Positions 1-6,836 of a DNA stretch of 15,898 nucleotides are shown piece after piece. Below the pieces are notes generated by a model, which did no database searches, was not told the origin of the DNA, and saw only the letters and a program-made list of their open reading frames with translations. The stretch comes from Acidimicrobiales bacterium (GTDB lineage: Bacteria; Actinomycetota; Acidimicrobiia; Acidimicrobiales; Poriferisodalaceae). Position 1 is the stretch's first letter, and each line of letters begins with the position of its first letter. Location of the stretch: NCBI GenBank assembly GCA_020439485.1, contig JAGQSP010000211.1:1-15898 (forward strand). Reading direction: 5' to 3'. A program made the position numbers and the translations under genes.

Positions 1-1526
1 CGCATCGAATGGCGCCTTGAAACGGTGTGCCCGTTGGAGTTGGCGATCATCTGCTGACGCGTCGCGACCACCAGCGCATCGAATGGCGCCTTGAAACTGG
101 AACCTCCAGTTGCCCGTGTTGAGCGCGTGGACACGTCGCGACCACCAGCGCATCGAATGGCGCCTTGAAACCCGATCAGCTGTTGGTGAGCCAGCTGGCG
201 TTGACCTGTCGCGACCACCAGCGCATCGAATGGCGCCTTGAAACTTGTAGCCGTGACCGTTCTTGGCGGGCTTGAAGCCACGTCGCGACCACCAGCGCAT
301 CGAATGGCGCCTTGAAACTTGTCACTCCGGCGGGAGGTAGTACCAGCCACCGGTCGCGACCACCAGCGCATCGAATGGCGCCTTGAAACGTGCCAGCCAC
401 GCCACCCATTCAGGACGTCGCCGTGGCGGCGTCGCGACCGCCAGCGCATCGAATGGCGCCTTGAAACTCGATGATCGTGGGGCGCGGCTTCGTGTCATGC
501 ATCCACATGTCGCGACCACCAGCGCATCGAATGGCGCCTTGAAACGGGTGTTCTTCTTCAACTCCGCACCGGCGATGCGGGTGTCGCGACCAACAGCGCA
601 TCGAATGGCGCCTTGAAACCCGAGCTCAACGTGACGCTCGATGACCTGATCCAGGGCAGTCGCGACCAACAGCGCATCGAATGGCGCCTTGAAACCTCAT
701 GCCAGCCCCACCTTGAGGGCGTAGCGGCCGGTCGCGACCAACAGCGCATCGAATGGCGCCTTGAAACGACAGCCTTCGAGGGCTTGACGACCACCATGTT
801 GGTGTCGCGACCAACAGCGCATCGAATGGCGCCTTGAAACTCGAAGTCGAGGGAGCCACCGCGCACGTTGGCACGATCACGCACGATGTCGCGACCAACA
901 GCGCATCGAATGGCGCCTTGAAACAACGACCCTCGGGACTGGCATCAGGAACTTCCGCGTCGCGACCAACAGCGCATCGAATGGCGCCTTGAAACGTGGG
1001 GCTTCCCACCCAACTCGAACTGACCCTCTCGGGTCGCGACCAACAGCGCATCGATTGGCGCCTTGAAACTCGAAGCCGACCTTGACGTCTCCGGGCTCGG
1101 GTCGCGACCAACAGCGCATCGGTTGGCGCCTTGAAACACCAGCGTGATGCGGCAGTCGGGGCAGGGGCACCCTGTCGCGACCAACAGCGCATCGAATGGC
1201 GCCTTGAAGCACCCACGGGACTTCGTTGGCGCCACGCATGAAGGTCGCGACCAACAGCGCATCTACTGGCGCCTTGAAACTTGGCGATGATCTCAACCAT
1301 CTGGATGAGGTCGAGTTCCGACCAACAGCGCATCTACTGGCGCCTTGAGACGGCGTTCGCAGCGCATCGATTTGGCGCCTTGAAACTCGAGCGTCGGATC
1401 CTTCGGGCCGTTGAAGTTGTCGCGACCAGCGGCGCATCGATTTGTCGCTTTGAAACTGGAGACAGAGACCCTCTTGGTGTACAAGCCCTGTCGCGTCCAA
1501 CATCGCAGCGAAAGGCGTCCAAGAGG
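1..1526 (+). CRISPR. CRISPR array, trailer portion, 37-bp repeats (type III-D-associated)
   Basis: Repeats are 37 bp, starting with the palindrome GTCGCGAC and ending GGCGCCTTGAAAC. Copies lie at 1-23 (cut by the window edge), 61-97, 135-171, 208-244, 282-318, 353-389, 431-467, 509-545, 583-619, 659-695, 731-767, 804-840, 888-924, 959-995, 1033-1069, 1101-1137, 1174-1210, 1244-1280, 1315-1351, about 1355-1386, 1419-1456 and a decayed copy at 1490-1526. Spacers are unique and 31-47 bp, mostly 33-37. Within the repeat, GCGCAT (positions 14-19) can pair with ATGGCGC (23-29, one bulged G). Cleavage at the 3' base of that hairpin would leave the 8-nt tag CTTGAAAC, a typical type III 5' handle, so transcription is on the + strand. 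Repeat position 11 is C in most left-hand copies (G in 431-467) and A from 583 onward, and decay increases rightward. The leader should therefore lie left of the window. No cas6 is present here to do the processing. Confidence 0.98.
1315..1526 (+). repeat. Decayed trailer-end CRISPR repeats
   Basis: The last four repeat copies are degenerate. The copy at 1315-1351 begins GTTCCGACC and ends TTGAGAC. The next, about 1355-1386, follows after only 3 bp and lacks several bases of its 5' half, so one spacer has been almost completely lost. The copy at 1419-1456 is 38 bp, with an extra T (ATCGATTTG) and GTCGCTTTGAAAC at its end. A last copy at 1490-1526 keeps GTCGCG-CCAACA-CGCA-CGAA-GGCG in register but has lost the GAAAC end. 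It sits 33 bp after the previous repeat, a normal spacer length. Repeats this poor are unlikely to be processed normally. They mark the old, non-growing end of the array. Confidence 0.8.
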
Positions 1527-1564
1527 CCCGGACCAACGGGTGTGGGTTGTGGAAGCTCATCCTT

Positions 1565-1593
1565 CTCGCGCGAGACTCGAACGAGTTCGCGAG
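1565..1593 (+). promoter_or_regulatory. Dyad symmetry overlapping the first gene's ribosome binding site
   Basis: Outer arms CTCGCG (1565-1570) and CGCGAG (1588-1593) are perfectly complementary. Inside them, ACTCG (1575-1579) and CGAGT (1582-1586) form a second perfect inverted repeat separated by AA. The right outer arm overlaps the first bases of the GAGGAG Shine-Dalgarno sequence of the gene starting at 1603. It could be a repressor operator or an RNA hairpin that hides the ribosome binding site. It has no T-tract, so an intrinsic terminator is less likely. No convincing -35/-10 pair is visible between 1527 and 1602. The symmetry is seen in the sequence; the function is inferred. Confidence 0.45.
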
Positions 1594-1596
1594 GAG
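1591..1596 (+). promoter_or_regulatory. Shine-Dalgarno site for the DUF4760 gene
   Basis: GAGGAG lies 6 nt before the ATG at 1603. It fixes that start over the upstream in-frame ATG at 1411, which lies inside the CRISPR repeat region. Confidence 0.75.
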
Positions 1597-1602
1597 ACTT
1601 GC

Positions 1603-2130
1603 ATGACAACTGCGGAGATTTGGACAATCGTCCTCACGGTCGTTGGGACAGCGATCAACGTCGGCCTGTTCGCCGGCCTCTTGTTGCAGCTCCGCCAGTT
1701 CCAACGCGCGACAGAGAACGATCACCGCCGTGCACGTAAGGAGGCAACCGTCGACTTCCTGATGTCGACCTTCAACAACGCCCGCGAGCTGAGAGCACAG
1801 GGCCTGCCAGAGTTGTTGGCAGCGGATGTGGAGCCGTTCGCCAACCGGCCACTCGACATGGCCGACGAACGGAATCGCGTGATCCGGCACTTCCTGAACG
1901 AGTTCGAAACGCTGGGTACCGGTCTCCACCTCGACGTGTATGACGAGGACGTGATCTACACCCTGAGGAATGCAACCGTCGTGAGAGCGTGGGGCTTGTT
2001 CGAGCCGTGGATCCAAGCCCGTCGCGAGTTCCTCGAGCAGCCTGAGCTGTACGTGGAGCTCGAGCGCATGGCGGGTCGGATGCAGGAGATGCGCGCAGAA
2101 GAAGGCAAGGAGCCGATTCCGCTCATCTGA
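1603..2130 (+). CDS. DUF4760-family single-pass membrane protein
   Basis: The protein is 175 aa. Residues about 6-29 form one strongly hydrophobic transmembrane segment right at the N-terminus, followed by a basic/polar helix (QFQRATENDHRRARKEA) and a soluble helical domain. The layout matches DUF4760 as I know it: an N-terminal TM, an 'ATxDFL' helix, then 'VIRHFLNEFE', then a C-terminal W-rich segment (RAWGLFEPWIQARREF). The family has no established biochemical activity that I know of. The start at 1603 is chosen for the GAGGAG site 6 nt upstream; the earlier in-frame ATG would translate CRISPR repeats. The gene follows the array on the same strand and lies 67 bp before the TM-SAVED gene, so array read-through could transcribe it. 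The next two ORFs both encode defence proteins, one of them membrane-bound. I infer, without proof, that this protein is an ancillary membrane component of the CRISPR response or its regulator. Confidence 0.8.
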   Translation: MTTAEIWTIVLTVVGTAINVGLFAGLLLQLRQFQRATENDHRRARKEATVDFLMSTFNNARELRAQGLPELLAADVEPFANRPLDMADERNRVIRHFLNEFETLGTGLHLDVYDEDVIYTLRNATVVRAWGLFEPWIQARREFLEQPELYVELERMAGRMQEMRAEEGKEPIPLI

Positions 2131-2134
2131 CACG

Positions 2135-2181
2135 CGTCAGTCGCGAATTCGCTGACGGCGTCGACCGCCGTTGTTCGGCGG
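2135..2181 (+). other. Two dyads in the gap before the TM-SAVED gene
   Basis: CGTCAG (2135-2140) pairs with CTGACG (2152-2157) around the palindrome CGAATTCG (2144-2151). Immediately after, CCGCCG (2165-2170) pairs with CGGCGG (2176-2181) across a 5-nt loop. Neither is followed by a T-run. They may be a weak terminator, an mRNA processing element, or a regulator of the next gene, whose ATG is 16 nt after the second hairpin. Confidence 0.4.
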
Positions 2182-2197
2182 ACGGCTAGGATGGGAT

Positions 2198-3190
2198 ATG
2201 GTCCTCCGCATGGGGCAGCGGTGGGAGCGCTTCCAGGTGGCTACTGAGTTCGTGCCGGTCGCAGCCGTCTTTGCGTTCCAAACCCTGGCGATCACGACCC
2301 TGACCCTGGTGTGGGAGCGGAACTTCAACGGCGTAAGTGGCTGGTGGTTGTTGCCGCTTTCGCTCCTGCTGCTCTTGGGCGCGGCTGCGGCATGGTGGTG
2401 GAAGGAGAAGGTGCGTCGCACGGGCACCTTGGTGGCTGTGGTGGCCCAGCGAGGCGGTGTGGCATGGGAAACGGATCCCACACTGCGTTCGGCGCGTCGC
2501 TACTTCGACTCGGGTCGGTTCCTCCACTACTACCCCTTGGTGGTCGAGGGGGAATTGCCATCCTCTGCAGGCGACGTGGTCGATTGGTCCGAGAAGTGTC
2601 GGGCGGGGAGAGCGATGCTCCATGTTGTGGTCGATCCCACTCATGGGGCGCCGGTTGACTCGTCTCGGTTAGCGGTGGCCGTGGTGGCGCCATTGCCATA
2701 CGCCTTCCGCTTGGGGGTGGAGTGGCAGCAACTCGTCCGTCGTACTTCGCCCGCGTTCGAGTTGGTGCACGTTCGCGACGTGGCAAGCCCGTTTGTCGTG
2801 TGGCGATCGTCGCCCAGGCCCGCCCAGCCGATTGTTCCCCAGACGGGTAGCGACCTAGTTGTCGTGCTGATTCTGCAGAAGACTGACTTCAAGCGGGAGC
2901 CGTTCGAAGTCCAGTTCGGCGACTCGTCGCCGGTCTATCTCGGTCGCGAGAACTTCGTCCTCGGCCCAGCCCATACCCCGATGGTGGCGACGTGCCTTGA
3001 GGAACTTCATCAATTGGTGTTGAGTACCAGCGGGCGTGTTCACCTGATACTTGCCACCATCTCGGAGGTGGCATTCGCCGCCGGATATGTTCTGGCTGAG
3101 GAGAGCGAGCGAATCCAGCTCTGGGCATTGTTCGAAGGAAGTGGGTACGTGAGGGTCGATTTCGGCAGAGAAGGTCGTGGTGCGTCATGA
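2198..3190 (+). CDS. TM-SAVED protein, predicted membrane cyclic-oligonucleotide sensor
   Basis: The protein is 330 aa. Two transmembrane segments lie at about residues 18-38 and 49-68, followed by a basic patch (KEKVRR) and a SAVED domain to the C-terminus. SAVED domains consist of two CARF-like halves. Here the first half carries APLPYAFRLG (164-173). The second carries the hallmark RVHLILATISEVAFAAG (280-296), followed by a strand and a final GSGYVRVDF. SAVED proteins bind cyclic oligonucleotides from CBASS cyclases or from Cas10 (established for several CBASS and type III effectors). The Cas10 two genes downstream has an intact GGDD, so cyclic oligoadenylate is the likely ligand. No protease, nuclease or TIR domain is fused, so the membrane segments themselves are the likely effector, through membrane perturbation or partner recruitment. 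The ATG at 2198 has a weak AGGA nearby; ATG 2210 is an alternative. The stop overlaps the next start (ATGA at 3187-3190). Confidence 0.85.
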   Translation: MVLRMGQRWERFQVATEFVPVAAVFAFQTLAITTLTLVWERNFNGVSGWWLLPLSLLLLLGAAAAWWWKEKVRRTGTLVAVVAQRGGVAWETDPTLRSARRYFDSGRFLHYYPLVVEGELPSSAGDVVDWSEKCRAGRAMLHVVVDPTHGAPVDSSRLAVAVVAPLPYAFRLGVEWQQLVRRTSPAFELVHVRDVASPFVVWRSSPRPAQPIVPQTGSDLVVVLILQKTDFKREPFEVQFGDSSPVYLGRENFVLGPAHTPMVATCLEELHQLVLSTSGRVHLILATISEVAFAAGYVLAEESERIQLWALFEGSGYVRVDFGREGRGAS

Positions 3191-5511
3191 AGGTTCTCGT
3201 GACTGCCCACGATGCCGCAACGAGTCGCCTTTCCATCATCGACCTTGGCCTCCACTGCGTGCGCGAAATCGAGGCATTGGCCGACATCGAGCAAGTGCCG
3301 TGTCTCGCGGAACTCGACGGAGAGGTGGCCATTGCTCTCGACGTGCCGGTGCGGACCGGCGAGTTCAGCTTGGTCAAGGGCAAGGAGGCCGCGTCCATTG
3401 CCGGCTACACGTTCCCACTCGGGGATGTCCATCCAGAGTTGACGCGTGGGCCTGCAAAGGAGTTGATCGGGTGCCCTGCCTACCTCATCGACACACCGGA
3501 CGGGCCAACGACGATCGTCATCGCGGGGACGCGACCCGTGGACGAACTCATCGCTGCGGCCAGGCAAGATCGTCAGCGAGCGCACGCTGAGGGGGAGGCA
3601 CAAGCGGCGGCCCAGGCAGCCAGAGCTGCCCAAGCCGAGCCGGACGTGTTCATCAACCCCTACACGTTCGTCCCGTTCCCCACCGCTGCGCCAGCCGGCT
3701 TTCGGGCCGAACCTGCTGGGCATCACCAACTAGCTTCAGGGCGGTACAGCGGACGCATCGCGGTCACCTTCACTGCCGCAACACCACTGCTCACCCGTGG
3801 GCCGGAGAACCGGTGGCCGCGAGATGCTGATGGCCGTCCGATTCTGCCTGGCTCGTCACTGAAGGGAGCGCTTCGTTCCCTTCACGAAGTGTTGGTCGGT
3901 GGCTGCCTGCGGGTGATCGACGGCGACTTCGTGCCCGTCTACCGAGACATTGCTCGTGTCCATGACTCATCGTGGACACTGGCAGTGGTGGCCGCCACCG
4001 ATGGCGATGCACCAACGAGGTTCAGCCTCTGCGACCAGGTGGTGTGGACCAGCAGCAGCGAACTGCATCGGGCCGTTCCACCGGCAGAACTGCAGTCCGG
4101 CACAAGGGTTGCGATCGGTCGCACTGCGCCCGGCAACCACGGTCGGCTCAATGGTTTCGACGTGCGCCGCGGTGGGGACTGGGTGGTACACATCACCGAC
4201 GCATCCGCGCGCGATCACCGACACCCCTACTATGCGGCGTGTGGCCACCTCGACGGTTCGTCGGCCGAACTGGCGGATCACGAGGTGTGGCGAAGGTTCC
4301 TCGAGGTTGTGGACGGCACCCGCGATCTGGAATCCGGGCCGGCAAACGTCGATGTGGTGCTGAACGGCCATCGGATTGGTCGGCGCCGCCCGGCCAGCCG
4401 GCACATGAATGTTGGCGATGTGGTGTGGGTGAACGTGCAGCATGGAGCCGTCACAGAGATCAAGCTGAGCTACCTGTGGCGCTCCAGAGGTTCCGGCACA
4501 CTGCGCGACCGCGTACCGGACTGGCTGCTCCCGTGCCATGAGCATCTGCTGTGCCCAACCTGCCGGGTATTCGGCAGCGCGGAGGAGACCCCCACGAGAG
4601 GGGACGAGCGCGCCGAACAGCACAGTTATCGCGGGCACGTTCGATTCAACGACGTGGTCGTTACCGCAGGCGACCCTGAACCCGTGGACCTGCCGCCACT
4701 CGGGCGCCCCCGTCCGGGCGCTGGTGCCTTCTACCTCACGATGGATGGCTCGCGTGTCGCCCGAACGAGAGACGAGATCCCCGTCGCCCGGTGGGGCGCT
4801 GCGGCCGACACGACCATCAGGCTGGTGCGCGGTCGCAAGTTCTACTGGAACGCGGACCCCTCCCTGCAGCATCCCCGGCGGGATCGGCGCGGCCCGGGCC
4901 AACAGAACGCCAACATGGGAGGCGATGCGGAAATCCTGCCCGCAGGGTCCACCCTCTCGACCGCCATCACCTTCGTCAACCTCAGCGAGCAGGAACTTGG
5001 TGGGCTGATTGCGGTCCTGCAGCCGTCACTTGCGCTGGCCCCATACGTCCCCGTCGGCTACATGAAGGAACCTCAACCCCTCCAGCTCCGCCTCGGTGGA
5101 GGAAAGCCGTTGGGCTTGGGCGCCGTCGACTGCACCATCGACCAGCTCACCGTGGAGAGCGCCGCGTCACGGTACCTCGGTGCCGAGGGGCCGACCTGCG
5201 AACTCGGACAGCTTGTGGACGCCTTCGTACGGCACATGCAGGAGGCGGCTCCAGACATCGTGTCGACCTGGCCGGACGTGGCAGCAGTGCTTCGCCACGG
5301 CCATGTGAACCCGGCCCGGGTGGCATACCCGCCGAGCGGAGACTGGCCGGCGGCGGATGCCGATGAGCCAGCGACGTTCCGAGAGACATTCCGCTTCTTC
5401 GGCAAGGTCACGGGCAGCAACCTGTGTGAACCAGGATTTACCACTTTGAACCCGTCACCGCGAAGCCCTGAACAGCAGCTACCCAACTGGCAGAAACCGG
5501 AACGCCGATGA
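3187..5511 (+). CDS. Large RAMP protein, TIGR03986-like (Cas7 family) with N-terminal extension
   Basis: The protein is 774 aa. Residues 1-120 form an unrecognised domain with several beta-like strands. Residues about 122-152 are a charged, Ala-rich helical linker. The RAMP part then begins with INPYTFVPFP (156-165), the signature start of the TIGR03986 CRISPR RAMP family, followed by ILPGSSLKGALR (219-230), the classic RAMP loop. A Cys/His cluster (C450, H451, H453, C456, C459) leads into CRVFGS, another RAMP landmark. A Gly-rich segment near residue 640 (GGGKPLGLG) resembles the RAMP G-loop. The protein is expected to be a backbone or capping Cas7-type subunit of the type III effector, and may correspond to the 'Cas7 with insertion' subunit of III-D-variant complexes, though I cannot verify that. 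It overlaps TM-SAVED upstream and cas10 downstream by 4 nt each. It is larger than usual because of the N-terminal extension. Confidence 0.88.
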   Translation: MKVLVTAHDAATSRLSIIDLGLHCVREIEALADIEQVPCLAELDGEVAIALDVPVRTGEFSLVKGKEAASIAGYTFPLGDVHPELTRGPAKELIGCPAYLIDTPDGPTTIVIAGTRPVDELIAAARQDRQRAHAEGEAQAAAQAARAAQAEPDVFINPYTFVPFPTAAPAGFRAEPAGHHQLASGRYSGRIAVTFTAATPLLTRGPENRWPRDADGRPILPGSSLKGALRSLHEVLVGGCLRVIDGDFVPVYRDIARVHDSSWTLAVVAATDGDAPTRFSLCDQVVWTSSSELHRAVPPAELQSGTRVAIGRTAPGNHGRLNGFDVRRGGDWVVHITDASARDHRHPYYAACGHLDGSSAELADHEVWRRFLEVVDGTRDLESGPANVDVVLNGHRIGRRRPASRHMNVGDVVWVNVQHGAVTEIKLSYLWRSRGSGTLRDRVPDWLLPCHEHLLCPTCRVFGSAEETPTRGDERAEQHSYRGHVRFNDVVVTAGDPEPVDLPPLGRPRPGAGAFYLTMDGSRVARTRDEIPVARWGAAADTTIRLVRGRKFYWNADPSLQHPRRDRRGPGQQNANMGGDAEILPAGSTLSTAITFVNLSEQELGGLIAVLQPSLALAPYVPVGYMKEPQPLQLRLGGGKPLGLGAVDCTIDQLTVESAASRYLGAEGPTCELGQLVDAFVRHMQEAAPDIVSTWPDVAAVLRHGHVNPARVAYPPSGDWPAADADEPATFRETFRFFGKVTGSNLCEPGFTTLNPSPRSPEQQLPNWQKPERR

Positions 5512-6836
5512 CGACGACGTACCTCGACATCGGCGCCGTGCGGGTCCAGAGTTATCTGGGCCGATGGCCATCGCTGGCCGGCCGCCGAGCAGGCTCCGCC
5601 TTGTTGCAGCAACATCTGTCCGCTGACTCCCCTGGGCTACAGCATCAGCTGCAGGGTCGGGCACGCAAGAACACTGATGCCGGCACCGTGGACAGCGTGC
5701 TGAGCGTCACGGTGGAGGATGGCGTGAACCCCGAGGTGCTCGCCCGCGATCTGCTGACGTTCCTGCGGCTTGCCCTACCCGCAGCCGAGTTGACCGCAGT
5801 GTGGGCCAGTGCTCCCGACTATGTGGCGGCTTTCCCACTCATGCAGCAGAAGGTGCGCAACGGGCATGCGGTGGAGTCGGTGCCTGTCGACAGCGGCTTC
5901 CCACTGCTGAAGCGGTGCGACCTGTGTCGGATCGACGCCGCTGTCACGACCGTTCGCCTGCCGGAGGGCGAGGCATCTGCGTGCGCAGACTGTGCCCTCC
6001 GTGCCGATGCGCCGCGCGAATCGCCCTCAGAGCTGAGGTTGCGCAGCGAGAGCGGACGGGCCACGGCTAGCACGTTCGAAGCGCTCTCGGCGCTTGGCGC
6101 CGACAGGAAGAAGAACCACGTGGCGCACGTTCTGGCCGACGGCAACGGTTTCGGTCAGTTCTTCGCCGCACTCGCTCGCTCTGGGCTCCCCAAGGATGCA
6201 GTGTCGGCGGCACTGCACGACGCGGCCTTCGAGGCCCTGCTCCAGGCCGAATCGATGCTGGCCCTCGATCAGCCGCCCCTCAGCCGCGTGCTACCGCACC
6301 TCGTCGGTGGCGACGATCTGTTCGTCACAGTTCCGGCCTCCGACGGGTGGGCCTTCGTCCGCACCTATCTGGATGAGTTCGACCGCCTGGTGGCCGAGGC
6401 AGTTCGCGCCGCAGGCCCAACGTTGCCCATCCCCACGGCTTCGGCCGCAATCGTCATCGCCCATCGTGCATGGCCGGTGAACTCCGCGATCGATCTCGCC
6501 GAGGCGTTGCTTCGGAGGGCGAAGAACCACGGAGGGGGCGTACGGAGCACAATCGCCTGGCTGGAGGTCACGCGGCGGGGGGCGGACCCCGACGCAGGGT
6601 TCATGCCAATCGGGCTCGATGAGTTGGAGGAGTGGTACCCGCATCTCGGACCGCTCGCCGAGCTTGCCCCGTCCAGTCGGCACCGGCTCGAGTCCTTGCT
6701 GGCCGACGACACGGTCGGCCATCTGGATGCCCGCCGATCGGCCACCCGCATGGGGATCGATCGCATCGCCTACCCCCCTGTCGCGAGTTGGCGACTCGCA
6801 GCAGCACTCGACATCAGCCGGTGGTGGCGTCCGTGA
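5508..6836 (+). CDS. cas10: Cas10, HD-less, with intact GGDD cyclase palm
   Basis: The protein is 442 aa, short for Cas10 (often 600-1000). The N-terminus (DIGAVRVQSYLGR...RRAGSALL, about 7-33) resembles the start of the first palm domain of Cmr2/Cas10 proteins. There is no room for the HD nuclease domain and no HD motif, so target DNA cutting by Cas10 is unlikely. A zinc ribbon is formed by C137, C140, C159 and C162. The second palm contains LADGNGFGQFF (209-219, metal-binding region) and VGGDDLFV (266-273) with the full GGDD at 267-270, so cyclic oligoadenylate synthesis is predicted. The HD-less state is a described hallmark of many subtype III-D loci. The protein should act in the cytoplasm as the signalling subunit of the crRNA complex and feed the SAVED protein encoded upstream. 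ATG overlaps the previous stop; the TGA overlaps the next GTG start. Confidence 0.95.
   Translation: MTTTYLDIGAVRVQSYLGRWPSLAGRRAGSALLQQHLSADSPGLQHQLQGRARKNTDAGTVDSVLSVTVEDGVNPEVLARDLLTFLRLALPAAELTAVWASAPDYVAAFPLMQQKVRNGHAVESVPVDSGFPLLKRCDLCRIDAAVTTVRLPEGEASACADCALRADAPRESPSELRLRSESGRATASTFEALSALGADRKKNHVAHVLADGNGFGQFFAALARSGLPKDAVSAALHDAAFEALLQAESMLALDQPPLSRVLPHLVGGDDLFVTVPASDGWAFVRTYLDEFDRLVAEAVRAAGPTLPIPTASAAIVIAHRAWPVNSAIDLAEALLRRAKNHGGGVRSTIAWLEVTRRGADPDAGFMPIGLDELEEWYPHLGPLAELAPSSRHRLESLLADDTVGHLDARRSATRMGIDRIAYPPVASWRLAAALDISRWWRP

Noticed and set aside
322..1333. Several minus-strand ORFs across the array with repeated FKAPFDALLVAT- or FQGAIRCAVGRD-like peptides
   Set aside because: These are translations of the CRISPR repeat itself in two reverse frames; the periodic peptide is a repeat artefact.
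1411..1602. N-terminal extension of the DUF4760 ORF from the ATG at 1411
   Set aside because: It would encode CRISPR repeat and spacer sequence. The ATG at 1603 has a good Shine-Dalgarno site and starts right at the TM helix.
877..2133. 418-aa minus-strand ORF
   Set aside because: It is antisense to DUF4760 and to the repeats; protein composition is not domain-like.
2171..2197. TTG start for the SAVED protein at 2171
   Set aside because: It lies in the loop of a hairpin, has no ribosome binding site, and adds only nine residues; ATG 2198 is more likely.
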